This document shows, piece by piece, positions 27,753 through 35,454 of a stretch of 64,000 nt of DNA. The position numbers and the translations under genes are program-made. Below the pieces are notes generated by a model. It had not been told where the DNA came from and ran no database searches. It worked only from the letters and a program-made list of their open reading frames with translations. How positions within the stretch are numbered: the stretch's first letter is position 1; every line of letters begins with the position of its first letter. Source of the DNA: Solirubrobacterales bacterium (GTDB taxonomy: Bacteria > Actinomycetota > Thermoleophilia > Solirubrobacterales > 70-9); assembly GCA_016712175.1 (NCBI GenBank), contig JADJRQ010000002.1, forward strand, positions 310,001 to 374,000, in the 5' to 3' direction.

Positions 27753-28031
27753 AGATAAAAGGCCGCAGCGAACCTAGCGCTCGCGAACGGGGCTTGCGCA
27801 TCTTAGGGAATGGCGCACCGGTACGCGTTCAGGGCGCAAGCCTGAATAAGGAATCCAAGTCGCTTCGCTCAGCGGGATGAAATGTCGGTTTCGCTGTGCG
27901 ACTTGGATTGTCAGTACGCCGATCCCGGTCCAATCCCTCAACCCAAGTAGCGCAAAGAGCCAGCTTCAGGTCAAATCGGCCTCGAATTCGCAGAGTGGAG
28001 ATCTAACGCCTTTCGCCTCCTCTCTCTTCCC
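27753..28031. other. Intergenic leader region between rplM and the M23 gene
   Basis: About 280 bp of divergent upstream sequence. It should hold the rplM promoter and leader (minus strand) and contains the 12-bp inverted repeat at 27852-27909. I see no convincing small gene here. Confidence 0.5.
27852..27909 (-). promoter_or_regulatory. 12-bp inverted repeat upstream of rplM
   Basis: AATCCAAGTCGC (27852-27863) is a perfect inverted match of GCGACTTGGATT (27898-27909) around a 34-nt loop. On the minus strand it would lie about 100-157 nt before the rplM start, so it could be a leader structure for L13/S9 control. It could equally be a terminator or operator; this is inference from position. 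Confidence 0.4.
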
Positions 28032-28037
28032 TATACT
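28032..28037 (+). promoter_or_regulatory. Probable -10 box for the riboswitch transcript
   Basis: TATACT lies about 14 nt before the first conserved riboswitch position, at the right place for transcription to start near 28044. No clear -35 hexamer was found upstream. Confidence 0.45.
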
Positions 28038-28049
28038 GGCGTTAATTCA

Positions 28050-28195
28050 ATTGCCGAACCCCAGCCGGACTCCGGTCAGGGGCGGAGGAACCAACGGGGA
28101 CTTTTGTCCCCATGGGGCGAATCAGGGGCATTCACTGCCCGGTAGCGCAACTCTTTCAGCGCGAGCCCGACAGCTAACTCCGCAGGCAGGCACGA
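28050..28195 (+). promoter_or_regulatory. Cyclic di-AMP riboswitch (ydaO/yuaA class)
   Basis: The conserved ydaO segments occur in order: TTGCCGAACCCC, then CCGGTCAGGGGCGGAGGAACC, then ATGGGGCGAATCAGGGGC, then CGCGAGCCCGACAGCTAACTCCGCAGGC just before the coding region. The GAGCCCGACAGCTAACTCCGC block is the signature of this class. In actinobacteria it controls cell-wall hydrolase genes, normally shutting expression off at high c-di-AMP. The start codon is 10 nt downstream. Confidence 0.92.
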
Positions 28196-28204
28196 AAGAG
28201 AAAT

Positions 28205-29410
28205 GTGACGAGCAGAACCAAGGTCTTTAGCTTTGCGGCGTTCGCGATCTTCCTGATCTGCGCCGGCCCCGCCTTCGGAATCACTTCGGGTGGCGGTCTG
28301 GTCGTGCCGAAAGGCGCCGAGATCGACGACGTCGTCTGCCTCTCCGGCTGTTCCGGAATCAGGACCTCATCCCCGGGCGGCAAGATCCAGGTCAGCGGGT
28401 CCGGTCTCAGCCTGGTCGCCTACGTCAGCTTCGCTGGCAAGAGCGGGCGAACCAAGGCCAAGCCTCACTTTGCGGCTGACAATCGGGTCGAAGCAATCGT
28501 TCCGGATGACGCCAAGTCAGGTCGTATCCGGGTGATCAGTTCCTCAGGTTCGCCGTCTGACTCCTCGAAAGAGAAGCTGGTCATCGGCAAGCCGATCAAA
28601 CTCGGTCGCACCGGGGCGATTCGGGTCACCGACGCCGAGACCAGTCCGTCACGGGCCTACCAGTACGGCAAGAAACGTCCGACCCTCAACTACGTGATCA
28701 ACGGCGGCAAGGATTCCAACGACCTTCGCATCGACATCACTTCCGGTTCGGGCGAAGTCGTCGCCAGCAAGTTCAGGAAGGACATCCCCTCCGGGGCGGG
28801 CCAGTCGATCCGCTGGAACGGCAGGAACTCAGCCGGCAAGGCCGTCCCCAACGGCAAGTACCGGTTCGTCATCCGCAGCGCCGATGGCACTGAAGCGAAG
28901 GTTTCGAAGTCACTGAAGCGGGCATCCCGTAAGAAGAAGGCCAGTAAGAAGAGATCTCGCAAGAAGAGAGCGGCCAATCCGTTCGAGTTCAAGATTTACG
29001 GCTACATATTTCCGATGCGCGGCTCGCACACCTACGGTGACGGCCTCGGCGCCGGCCGTGGCCACCAGGGTCAGGACGTGCTGGCCAAGTGTGGCCTCAA
29101 GATGGTCGCAGCTCGCGCCGGAGTCGTCTACAAGAACGACTACCAGGCGGGCGGCGCCGGCAACTACCTGGTCATCAAAACCAAGGGTGCCGGCGGCAAG
29201 AGTCATGTCTACATGCACATGCTTCGTCGCTCTCCCCTGAAAGAAGGCGCCCGCGTAAAGACCGGTCAGACGATCGGAAAGGTCGGCACGACTGGCCACA
29301 GCACCGCCTGCCACCTTCACTTCGAAGTGTGGTCGGGACCCGGCTGGTACCAGGGCGGTACGTTCATCGACCCCACGACACCTCTCAAGCGCTGGGACAA
29401 ATACTCCTAG
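28205..29410 (+). CDS. Secreted M23-family metallopeptidase
   Basis: 401 aa from a GTG start. A signal peptide (residues 1-25, ending PAFG) leads to an IPT/TIG-like strand-rich region, a FlgD-like region (IRWNGRNSAGKAVPNGKYRF, about residues 200-220), a very basic linker of KK and RK repeats (about 238-258), and a C-terminal LytM/M23 domain. Zinc ligands are in GRGHQGQDV (His and Asp) and in HLHFEVW. It should cut peptidoglycan cross-bridges outside the cell. The preceding c-di-AMP riboswitch ties its expression to turgor and wall signalling. Confidence 0.9.
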   Translation: MTSRTKVFSFAAFAIFLICAGPAFGITSGGGLVVPKGAEIDDVVCLSGCSGIRTSSPGGKIQVSGSGLSLVAYVSFAGKSGRTKAKPHFAADNRVEAIVPDDAKSGRIRVISSSGSPSDSSKEKLVIGKPIKLGRTGAIRVTDAETSPSRAYQYGKKRPTLNYVINGGKDSNDLRIDITSGSGEVVASKFRKDIPSGAGQSIRWNGRNSAGKAVPNGKYRFVIRSADGTEAKVSKSLKRASRKKKASKKRSRKKRAANPFEFKIYGYIFPMRGSHTYGDGLGAGRGHQGQDVLAKCGLKMVAARAGVVYKNDYQAGGAGNYLVIKTKGAGGKSHVYMHMLRRSPLKEGARVKTGQTIGKVGTTGHSTACHLHFEVWSGPGWYQGGTFIDPTTPLKRWDKYS

Positions 29411-29434
29411 GGTCCTCAATTTGAACCGTTCCCC

Positions 29435-29463
29435 TTGACGGCGGGTGCCGGTGGTCCTAGGCT
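29435..29463 (+). promoter_or_regulatory. Sigma-70-type promoter of the amine catabolism operon
   Basis: TTGACG at 29435-29440 and TAGGCT at 29458-29463 are separated by 17 bp. The first gene starts 31 nt after the -10 box, with AGAGGGAAC as ribosome binding site. Confidence 0.65.
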
Positions 29464-29493
29464 CGGATCAACCACCCACTAGAAAGAGGGAAC

Positions 29494-31161
29494 ATGACTG
29501 ACTCGTCCCAGTCTCATGGCACCGACGAAGAGCGGCTCGCCGAACTCGGCTACACCCAGTCTCTTGACCGTGCCTGGAGTTCGTTTTCGAACTTCGCGAT
29601 CTCGTTCACGATCATCTCGGTCCTCGCGGGTTGTTTCACCACCTACCAGTTCGCCTGGAACGCAGGTGGACCGATCGCGATCTCGTGGGGCTGGCCGATC
29701 ATCTGCGGCCTCATCCTCCTGGTCGCTGTTTCGATGTCCGAACTCGTTTCCAAGTATCCGACTGCGGGCGGGATCTACTACTGGTCGTCTGACCTCGGCG
29801 GCAAAGCGTGGGGCTGGTTCACCGGCTGGTTCAACCTGATCGGACTGGTCGGCGTTACGGCATCGGTCGTCTACGGTTCCGCGGCCTTCCTCAACACCGT
29901 GCTCCAGATTTACGGACTCGACCTCGGGTTCATCAACTTCGGCGACGCCGACCACATCCTGTCCGAGGACCTTTTCCTCTTCGCGATCATCCTCGGGATT
30001 CATGCCCTGATCAACATCTTCTCGTCACCACTGGTGGCCAAGGTCAGCAACATCTCCGTCTGGTGGCACGTCTTTGGCGTCGCCGTGATCATCGGTCTGC
30101 TGATCTTCGTACCGTCCCACCACGCCAGCTTCAGTTACGTCTTCACCCAGACCTACAACAACACCGGGCTCTTCAACGGATCGACCGCCACCGCGGCATT
30201 CTGGTTCTACATCCTGCCGCTCGGCTTCCTGCTCACCATGTACACCCAGACGGGATACGACGCCTCGGCTCACGTCAGCGAGGAAACCAAGGGTGCAGCC
30301 ATGGGCGCCGCGAAAGGCGTCTGGCGTTCGGTCTTCTGGGCCGGGTTGATCGGCTGGCTCGTCCTGCTGGCGATCACCTTCGCGGTCTCGAAGGACATCG
30401 CACCTGCGGTCAACGGAGCCGGTGACGGAGCACCGTTCGGAGTCGGCACCAGCCTTTCAATTCTCGACCTGGCCCTTTCTTCATGGGCGGCCAAGATGGT
30501 CTTGATCATCGCCACGGTCGGCCAGCTCTTCTGTGGCATGGCCTGCCTGACCAGTTCCTCGCGCATGTGTTACGCATTCTCGCGCGACCGGGCCGTACCG
30601 GGACACCGGATCTGGACCCGCCTCAACCATCACCGGGTCCCCCATTTCTCGGTGCTGTTCATGGCAGCCTGTGCTTTCGTGATCACCCTGCCTGCTCTGG
30701 TCGGAGATTCCGACGGCATCGCGTTCGCTTTCAACGCGGTTGTCTCGATCGCCGTGATCGGCCTCTACATCGCTTATGTGATCCCGGTATTCCTGCGGTG
30801 GCGCATGGGTGATGACTTCGAACCGGGGCCATGGACCCTCGGCAAGAAGTACAAGTGGATCAATCCGATCGCGTTCGTCTGGGTGATCATCTGCGTGATC
30901 ATCTTCAGCCTGCCGACCGCGCCCATCTCCGTACCCTGGGACTCGACCTTCGACATCAAGTACTTCAACTACGCACCAGTGACGGTGCTTATCGTGATCG
31001 TCGCGGTTGGACTCTGGTGGCTGATCTCGGCGAAGAACACCTTCGAAGGGCCGATCCGCCAGATCGCGACCGACGAAACCGGAAGGGTGATCGACGAAGA
31101 GGCGATCGCACAAACCGATACGGACGTCGATCCTCCGAATGCCGGGACAACCGGTACCTGA
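29494..31161 (+). CDS. APC-family amino acid/polyamine permease
   Basis: 555 aa with about 12 membrane helices. The N-terminal FSNFAISFTIISVLAGCFTTY and KYPTAGGIYYWSSDLGG blocks match the ACT (amino acid/choline transporter) branch of APC permeases, which includes GABA, choline and ethanolamine carriers. It probably imports the amine or amino acid degraded by the next four genes. The end overlaps the GS-like gene start by 23 nt, arguing for one operon. Confidence 0.85.
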   Translation: MTDSSQSHGTDEERLAELGYTQSLDRAWSSFSNFAISFTIISVLAGCFTTYQFAWNAGGPIAISWGWPIICGLILLVAVSMSELVSKYPTAGGIYYWSSDLGGKAWGWFTGWFNLIGLVGVTASVVYGSAAFLNTVLQIYGLDLGFINFGDADHILSEDLFLFAIILGIHALINIFSSPLVAKVSNISVWWHVFGVAVIIGLLIFVPSHHASFSYVFTQTYNNTGLFNGSTATAAFWFYILPLGFLLTMYTQTGYDASAHVSEETKGAAMGAAKGVWRSVFWAGLIGWLVLLAITFAVSKDIAPAVNGAGDGAPFGVGTSLSILDLALSSWAAKMVLIIATVGQLFCGMACLTSSSRMCYAFSRDRAVPGHRIWTRLNHHRVPHFSVLFMAACAFVITLPALVGDSDGIAFAFNAVVSIAVIGLYIAYVIPVFLRWRMGDDFEPGPWTLGKKYKWINPIAFVWVIICVIIFSLPTAPISVPWDSTFDIKYFNYAPVTVLIVIVAVGLWWLISAKNTFEGPIRQIATDETGRVIDEEAIAQTDTDVDPPNAGTTGT

Positions 31162-32491
31162 GGTGGATCTCGACGAACTACGCGCAGAGGTCGCGGCAGG
31201 CACGGTAGATACCGTCCTGCTCGCGATCGCTGACATGGAGGGGCGCCTCCAGGGCAAACGACTGACTGCCTCCCATTTCCTCGACGAGGTGCTCGAAGCC
31301 GGAGCCGAAGGCTGCAGCTACATGCTGACGGTCGACGTCGACATGAACACGGTCGACGGCTACGAGATGAGCTCGTGGGAGCAGGGATATGGTGACTTCG
31401 AGATGAAGCCCGACCTCGACACCCTGAGACGGGTGCCCTGGCAGGACAGGACGGTCATGTTGATGGCCGACTGTGGGTGGAGCGACGGGACGCAGGTAGT
31501 CGCCTCCCCCCGCCAGATTCTCCGCCGCCAACTCGAGCGCCTCGAAGAACGGGGACTGATCGCCAACGCCGCCACCGAACTCGAGTTCATCGTCTTCCGA
31601 AATTCGTACGAAGAGGCCTGGAAGCAGTCCTACCTCGACCTCGTGCCGGCCAACTACTACAACGTCGACTATTCACTGCTGGGGACGGCCAGAGTCGAAC
31701 CGCTGATCCAGCGGATCCGTAATGACATGGAAGGTGCGGGGATGACCGTCGAGGACTCGAAAGGCGAGTGCAACCTCGGCCAGCACGAAATCAACATCAA
31801 GTACGCGGACGCCCTGACAACCGCCGACCAGCACGTGATCTTCAAGAACGGGACCAAGGAAATCGCGGCGCAGGAGGACTGCGCGATCACCTTCATGGCG
31901 AAGTGGGACGAGCGGGAAGGAAGCTCCTGCCACATCCACCTCTCGCTCGCGGGAACCGACGGCAAGAATGCCTTCGCCGCGGACCAGGACATGTTCGACC
32001 ACTTCCTTGCCGGCCAACTGGAGTACCTGGGTGAGATGACGCTGTTTTTCGCACCCAACATCAACTCGTACAAGCGCTTCGCGGAAGCCTCGTTCGCACC
32101 AACCTCGGTGACCTGGGGCAACGATAACCGCACCTGCTCCCTGCGGGTGGTCGGACACGGCGAAGGCCTGCGACTCGAGAACCGGCTTCCCGGCGCCGAC
32201 GTCAATCCCTATCTCGCGCTGAGCGCAATGATCGCGGCCGGCCTGAAAGGCGTTGATGATGCACTGCCGCTGCCACCCGCCTGCGAAGGCAATGCCTACA
32301 CCTCGGACGCCGAGCGGGTGCCTTCGAACATGTACGCGGCCCTCGACCTGTTCCGTGACGGGGCGCTGGCCAACGACGCATTCGGCGAGGAAGTCGTCCG
32401 CCACTATGTCCGGCGGGCCGAATTCGAGCTCGAGAAATTCGAGGCCGCGGTGACCGACTGGGAACGCTTCCGGGGTTTCGAGCGCCTCTAG
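31139..32491 (+). CDS. Glutamine synthetase-like gamma-glutamyl-amine ligase
   Basis: 450 aa. GS-II-like catalytic blocks are present: NAATELEFIVF (metal-binding Glu pair), GQHEINIKYADAL, SSCHIHLSL and RVVGHGEGLRLENRLPGADVNPYLAL. In place of the usual GlnA lead-in it has VDTVLLAIADMEGRLQGKRLT, like PuuA/GlnA3/GlnA4 enzymes that glutamylate putrescine, polyamines or ethanolamine. The adenylylation tyrosine loop of GlnA is not evident. Neighbours (permease, GATase, aldehyde dehydrogenase) complete a gamma-glutamyl amine pathway, so ammonia assimilation is unlikely to be its job. Confidence 0.85.
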   Translation: MPGQPVPEVDLDELRAEVAAGTVDTVLLAIADMEGRLQGKRLTASHFLDEVLEAGAEGCSYMLTVDVDMNTVDGYEMSSWEQGYGDFEMKPDLDTLRRVPWQDRTVMLMADCGWSDGTQVVASPRQILRRQLERLEERGLIANAATELEFIVFRNSYEEAWKQSYLDLVPANYYNVDYSLLGTARVEPLIQRIRNDMEGAGMTVEDSKGECNLGQHEINIKYADALTTADQHVIFKNGTKEIAAQEDCAITFMAKWDEREGSSCHIHLSLAGTDGKNAFAADQDMFDHFLAGQLEYLGEMTLFFAPNINSYKRFAEASFAPTSVTWGNDNRTCSLRVVGHGEGLRLENRLPGADVNPYLALSAMIAAGLKGVDDALPLPPACEGNAYTSDAERVPSNMYAALDLFRDGALANDAFGEEVVRHYVRRAEFELEKFEAAVTDWERFRGFERL

Positions 32492-33219
32492 TGGGTGGCC
32501 CCTCCTGCCTTATCGGGATCACGGCAGCGACCGAGCCTGCCCGCTGGGGAGTGTGGAATCAACTCGCTGACCTGGCCCCCCATGGCTACGCGGTGACCGT
32601 CCAGCGGGCCGGCGGGGTCGCTGTGTTGCTTCCGGCTGACCCGGAAGTTGCCGGAGATCCCGGCGGGCTGCTCGACCGGCTCAATGGTCTGATCCTCGGG
32701 GGTGGCGCCGATGTTGATCCGGCCACTTACGGCGCGGAGGCAGGTCCCCGGACCGCCGACACCCGTCCAGAAAGGGACGAGTTCGAATTGGCCCTTACAA
32801 GAGCTGCCCTCGAAAAGGACCTGCCTTTCCTCGGCATCTGCCGGGGGTTCCAGATGATGAACATCGCGGCCGGCGGAACCCTGGAGCAGCACCTGCCAGA
32901 CGTCGTCGGTCATGAGCGCCACCGCACCGTCCCCGGTCAGTTCGACGAACATGAAGTCGAGCTGATCAGCGGGTCGCGGGTCGCGGGCATCTGCGGAGCG
33001 GAGCGACTGCTGGTCAACTCTCACCACCACCAGGGCCTCGGCCGAATTGCAGATGGTCTCGAGGTGACCGGTGCCGCGATCCCTGACCACATCGCTGAAG
33101 CAGTGGAGGTACCCGGCAAGTCTTTCGCGCTGGGTGTCCAGTGGCACCCGGAAGAGCATCAGGGAGACTTGCTGATTCGAGCTCTGGTCGATGCGGCCCG
33201 TGCGAGAATGCGCACCTGA
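32491..33219 (+). CDS. Gamma-glutamyl-gamma-aminobutyrate hydrolase-like class I GATase
   Basis: 242 aa. Peptidase C26/PuuD family. GGADVDPATYG, then LGICRGFQMMNIAAGG with the nucleophile Cys near residue 117, the His in FALGVQWHPEEHQ, and a following Glu form the Cys-His-Glu triad. It removes the gamma-glutamyl group in the pathway started by the GS-like enzyme. Start (GTG) overlaps the upstream stop. Confidence 0.88.
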   Translation: MGGPSCLIGITAATEPARWGVWNQLADLAPHGYAVTVQRAGGVAVLLPADPEVAGDPGGLLDRLNGLILGGGADVDPATYGAEAGPRTADTRPERDEFELALTRAALEKDLPFLGICRGFQMMNIAAGGTLEQHLPDVVGHERHRTVPGQFDEHEVELISGSRVAGICGAERLLVNSHHHQGLGRIADGLEVTGAAIPDHIAEAVEVPGKSFALGVQWHPEEHQGDLLIRALVDAARARMRT

Positions 33220-34580
33220 TGATTTCTGTAATCGAACCAGCGACCGCAGAGGTGATGGCCGAGGTTCCGCGAGCCGGTGTCGAAGAAGTCGATGCCGCGG
33301 TCGCCGCCGCCAAGGCCGCGTTCCCTGCCTGGCGCGCCGTGGCTCCCGCCGACCGGGCCAGGCTGATGCGACAGATCGCCGATGGCATCGAAGCACGCCT
33401 CGAAGAACTCTCGACGCTCGAAGCCCGGAACGCCGGCAAACCGATCAACGACGCCCGAGGTGAGATCGGGATGGTGGTCGACACCTTCCGCTATTACTCG
33501 GGTGCTCCCGAGCGCCTGCTCGGCCAGACGATCCCGGTCGCCGGTGGAGTCGACTTCACGTTCCGTGAGCCGATGGGCGTGATCGGGCTGATCGTGCCCT
33601 GGAACTTTCCCCTGGCGATCAGCTCCTGGAAGGTTGCACCGGCTCTGGCTGCAGGCAACACGGTCGTACTCAAACCCGCCGAGCTGACCCCGCTCACAGC
33701 GCTGGAGCTTGAAAAAGTCGTGCTCGAAGCGGGTCTCCCGGAAGGCGTGCTGAACGTGGTGGCAGGACCCGGACGCACCTGCGGAAACCGGCTGGTCGAG
33801 CACCCTGATGTGGCAAAAATCGCCTTCACCGGCTCAACCGAAGTCGGCCGTGGGATCGCGGCCGGGGCAGCCCAGACGATCAAGCGGGTCACGCTCGAAC
33901 TCGGTGGCAAGTCGGCGACCGTCATCTTTGCCGACGCGGACATTGAAGCAGCGGCGGCAGCCGCTCCTTCCGCGGTCTTCGGCAACGCGGGGCAGGATTG
34001 CTGTGCACGATCGCGGATCCTTGTCGAGCGGTCGCAGGTCGACCGCTTCCTCGAAGCGATGGAAGCTGCCGTCAACAAGATCACAGTTGGCGATCCCCTT
34101 GACGAAGCCACCGAAATGGGTCCACTGATTTCGGCCTCCCACCTCGAGACCGTTTCTTCCTTTGTCCCGGACGACGCCCCGGTGGCCTTCCGCGGGCGCG
34201 CGCCCGATGGCCCCGGCTACTGGTTCCCGCCGACGGTCCTGTCCCCGGTAACGAATTCAGACCGCCCGGCACGCGAAGAGATCTTCGGCCCTGTCGCCTG
34301 CGTGATTCCCTTCGACGGGGAAGCTGAAGCGATCCGAATTGCCAACGACACCGAATACGGCCTCTCCGGTTCGATCTGGACTGGCGATGGCGGCCGGGCG
34401 CTCAGAGTGGCTCGACAGATCGATACCGGCGTACTTTCAATCAACTCGAACAGCCGTCAGGTCTCCACCCCTTTCGGCGGCTTCAAACAATCCGGGATCG
34501 GGCGGGAGCTCGGTCCGAACGCACTCGACCACTACACCGAGGTGAAAAACGTGTTCTACGCAACTGAAGAGAGCGGCTGA
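33219..34580 (+). CDS. Aldehyde dehydrogenase (gamma-glutamyl-aminobutyraldehyde dehydrogenase-like)
   Basis: 453 aa from the ATG at 33219, which overlaps the preceding TGA; the in-frame upstream extension is inside the GATase gene. NAD(P)+-dependent ALDH fold with IVPWNFPLAISSWK, GSTEVGRGIAAGA, the catalytic Glu in LELGGKSATVIF, the catalytic Cys in NAGQDCCARSR and the C-terminal FGGFKQSGIGREL. It probably oxidises the aldehyde formed from the glutamylated amine to the acid. No obvious amine oxidase is next to it. Confidence 0.9.
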   Translation: MISVIEPATAEVMAEVPRAGVEEVDAAVAAAKAAFPAWRAVAPADRARLMRQIADGIEARLEELSTLEARNAGKPINDARGEIGMVVDTFRYYSGAPERLLGQTIPVAGGVDFTFREPMGVIGLIVPWNFPLAISSWKVAPALAAGNTVVLKPAELTPLTALELEKVVLEAGLPEGVLNVVAGPGRTCGNRLVEHPDVAKIAFTGSTEVGRGIAAGAAQTIKRVTLELGGKSATVIFADADIEAAAAAAPSAVFGNAGQDCCARSRILVERSQVDRFLEAMEAAVNKITVGDPLDEATEMGPLISASHLETVSSFVPDDAPVAFRGRAPDGPGYWFPPTVLSPVTNSDRPAREEIFGPVACVIPFDGEAEAIRIANDTEYGLSGSIWTGDGGRALRVARQIDTGVLSINSNSRQVSTPFGGFKQSGIGRELGPNALDHYTEVKNVFYATEESG

Positions 34581-35306
34581 TGCCGGGCCGGCTTGAAGGC
34601 AAAGTCTGCGTCGTAACCGGGGCGGCATCGGGGATCGGTGCCGAGACGGCCAACCTGTTCGGTCAGGAGGGCGCGATCGTGGTCGGGGTCGACCTCGCCG
34701 CCGGCTCGGAAGGCGAGTTCACCCTCGAAGTCGACGTGGCTGATGAGGAGCAGGTTCGTGGCATGTACGAACAGGTGCGCGAGAAGTACGGACGGATCGA
34801 CGTTCTGTTCAACAATGCCGGCATCAACCCGCCCGAAGACGAATCGGTGCTTGACACCCCCCTCGAGACTTGGCAGCGGGTCCAGGACGTCAACGTACAA
34901 GCACGGCATCCCCCACCTGGTCGAGACCGGTGGAGGCTCTGTCATCAACACCGCCTCTTTCGTCGCCGTCATGGGCGCCGCCACTTCCCAGATCTCCTAC
35001 ACCGCTTCCAAAGGAGCGGTCCTCGCCATGTCACGCGAAATGGGGGTCGAGTTCGGCCGCCGTGGCGTGCGGGTCAATGCGCTTTGCCCGGGGCCGGTCA
35101 ACACCCCACTTCTCGAAGAACTTTTCGCCTCTGATCCGGCTAGGGCGTCCCGGCGCCTCATCCACATCCCGATGGGACGGTTCGGCGAGGTCCGCGAAAT
35201 CGCCCAGAGCGCGCTTTTCCTGGCCTCGGACGACTCCTCGTTCGTCACCGCCTCGGCCTTCATGGTCGACGGTGGTCTTTCGGGCGCCTACGTCACCCCC
35301 GAATAG
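34580..35306 (+). CDS. SDR-family oxidoreductase (internal deletion and frameshift)
   Basis: Short-chain dehydrogenase with TGAASGIG near residue 13, LFNNAGINPP, the YTASKGAV catalytic Tyr-Lys, and CPGPVNTPLL. Between VQDVNV and KHGIPHL, near 34893-34898, the usual LxGVFLCC-type stretch is absent and the frame changes. About 20 nt would be needed to restore a normal 248-aa protein. That is too large for a homopolymer slip: either a local assembly gap or a real disabling deletion. It shares a base with the ALDH stop and ends the operon. Substrate unknown. Confidence 0.8.
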
Positions 35307-35395
35307 CGCCCCGCTAGCCGGGTCTGTCTCCGGCCAGCCACAGTCACCTGAGCCCCGCAGCGACGTCCGCCACTCACCAGACGGTGGGATCCATA

Positions 35396-35414
35396 AATGA
35401 TAACGATTCTCATT
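35396..35414 (+). promoter_or_regulatory. Fur/Zur-type operator
   Basis: AATGATAACGATTCTCATT is a 19-bp imperfect palindrome (AATGA.AA...TT.TCATT) of the Fur/Zur box type, 41 nt before the first gene of a zinc transporter operon that ends with a Fur-family regulator gene. TATAAA follows at 35420 and could be the -10 box, placing the operator over the core promoter. Confidence 0.75.
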
Positions 35415-35454
35415 CTGCTATAAACCGGGTCCGCTCGAAACCTCCGGAGACCCC

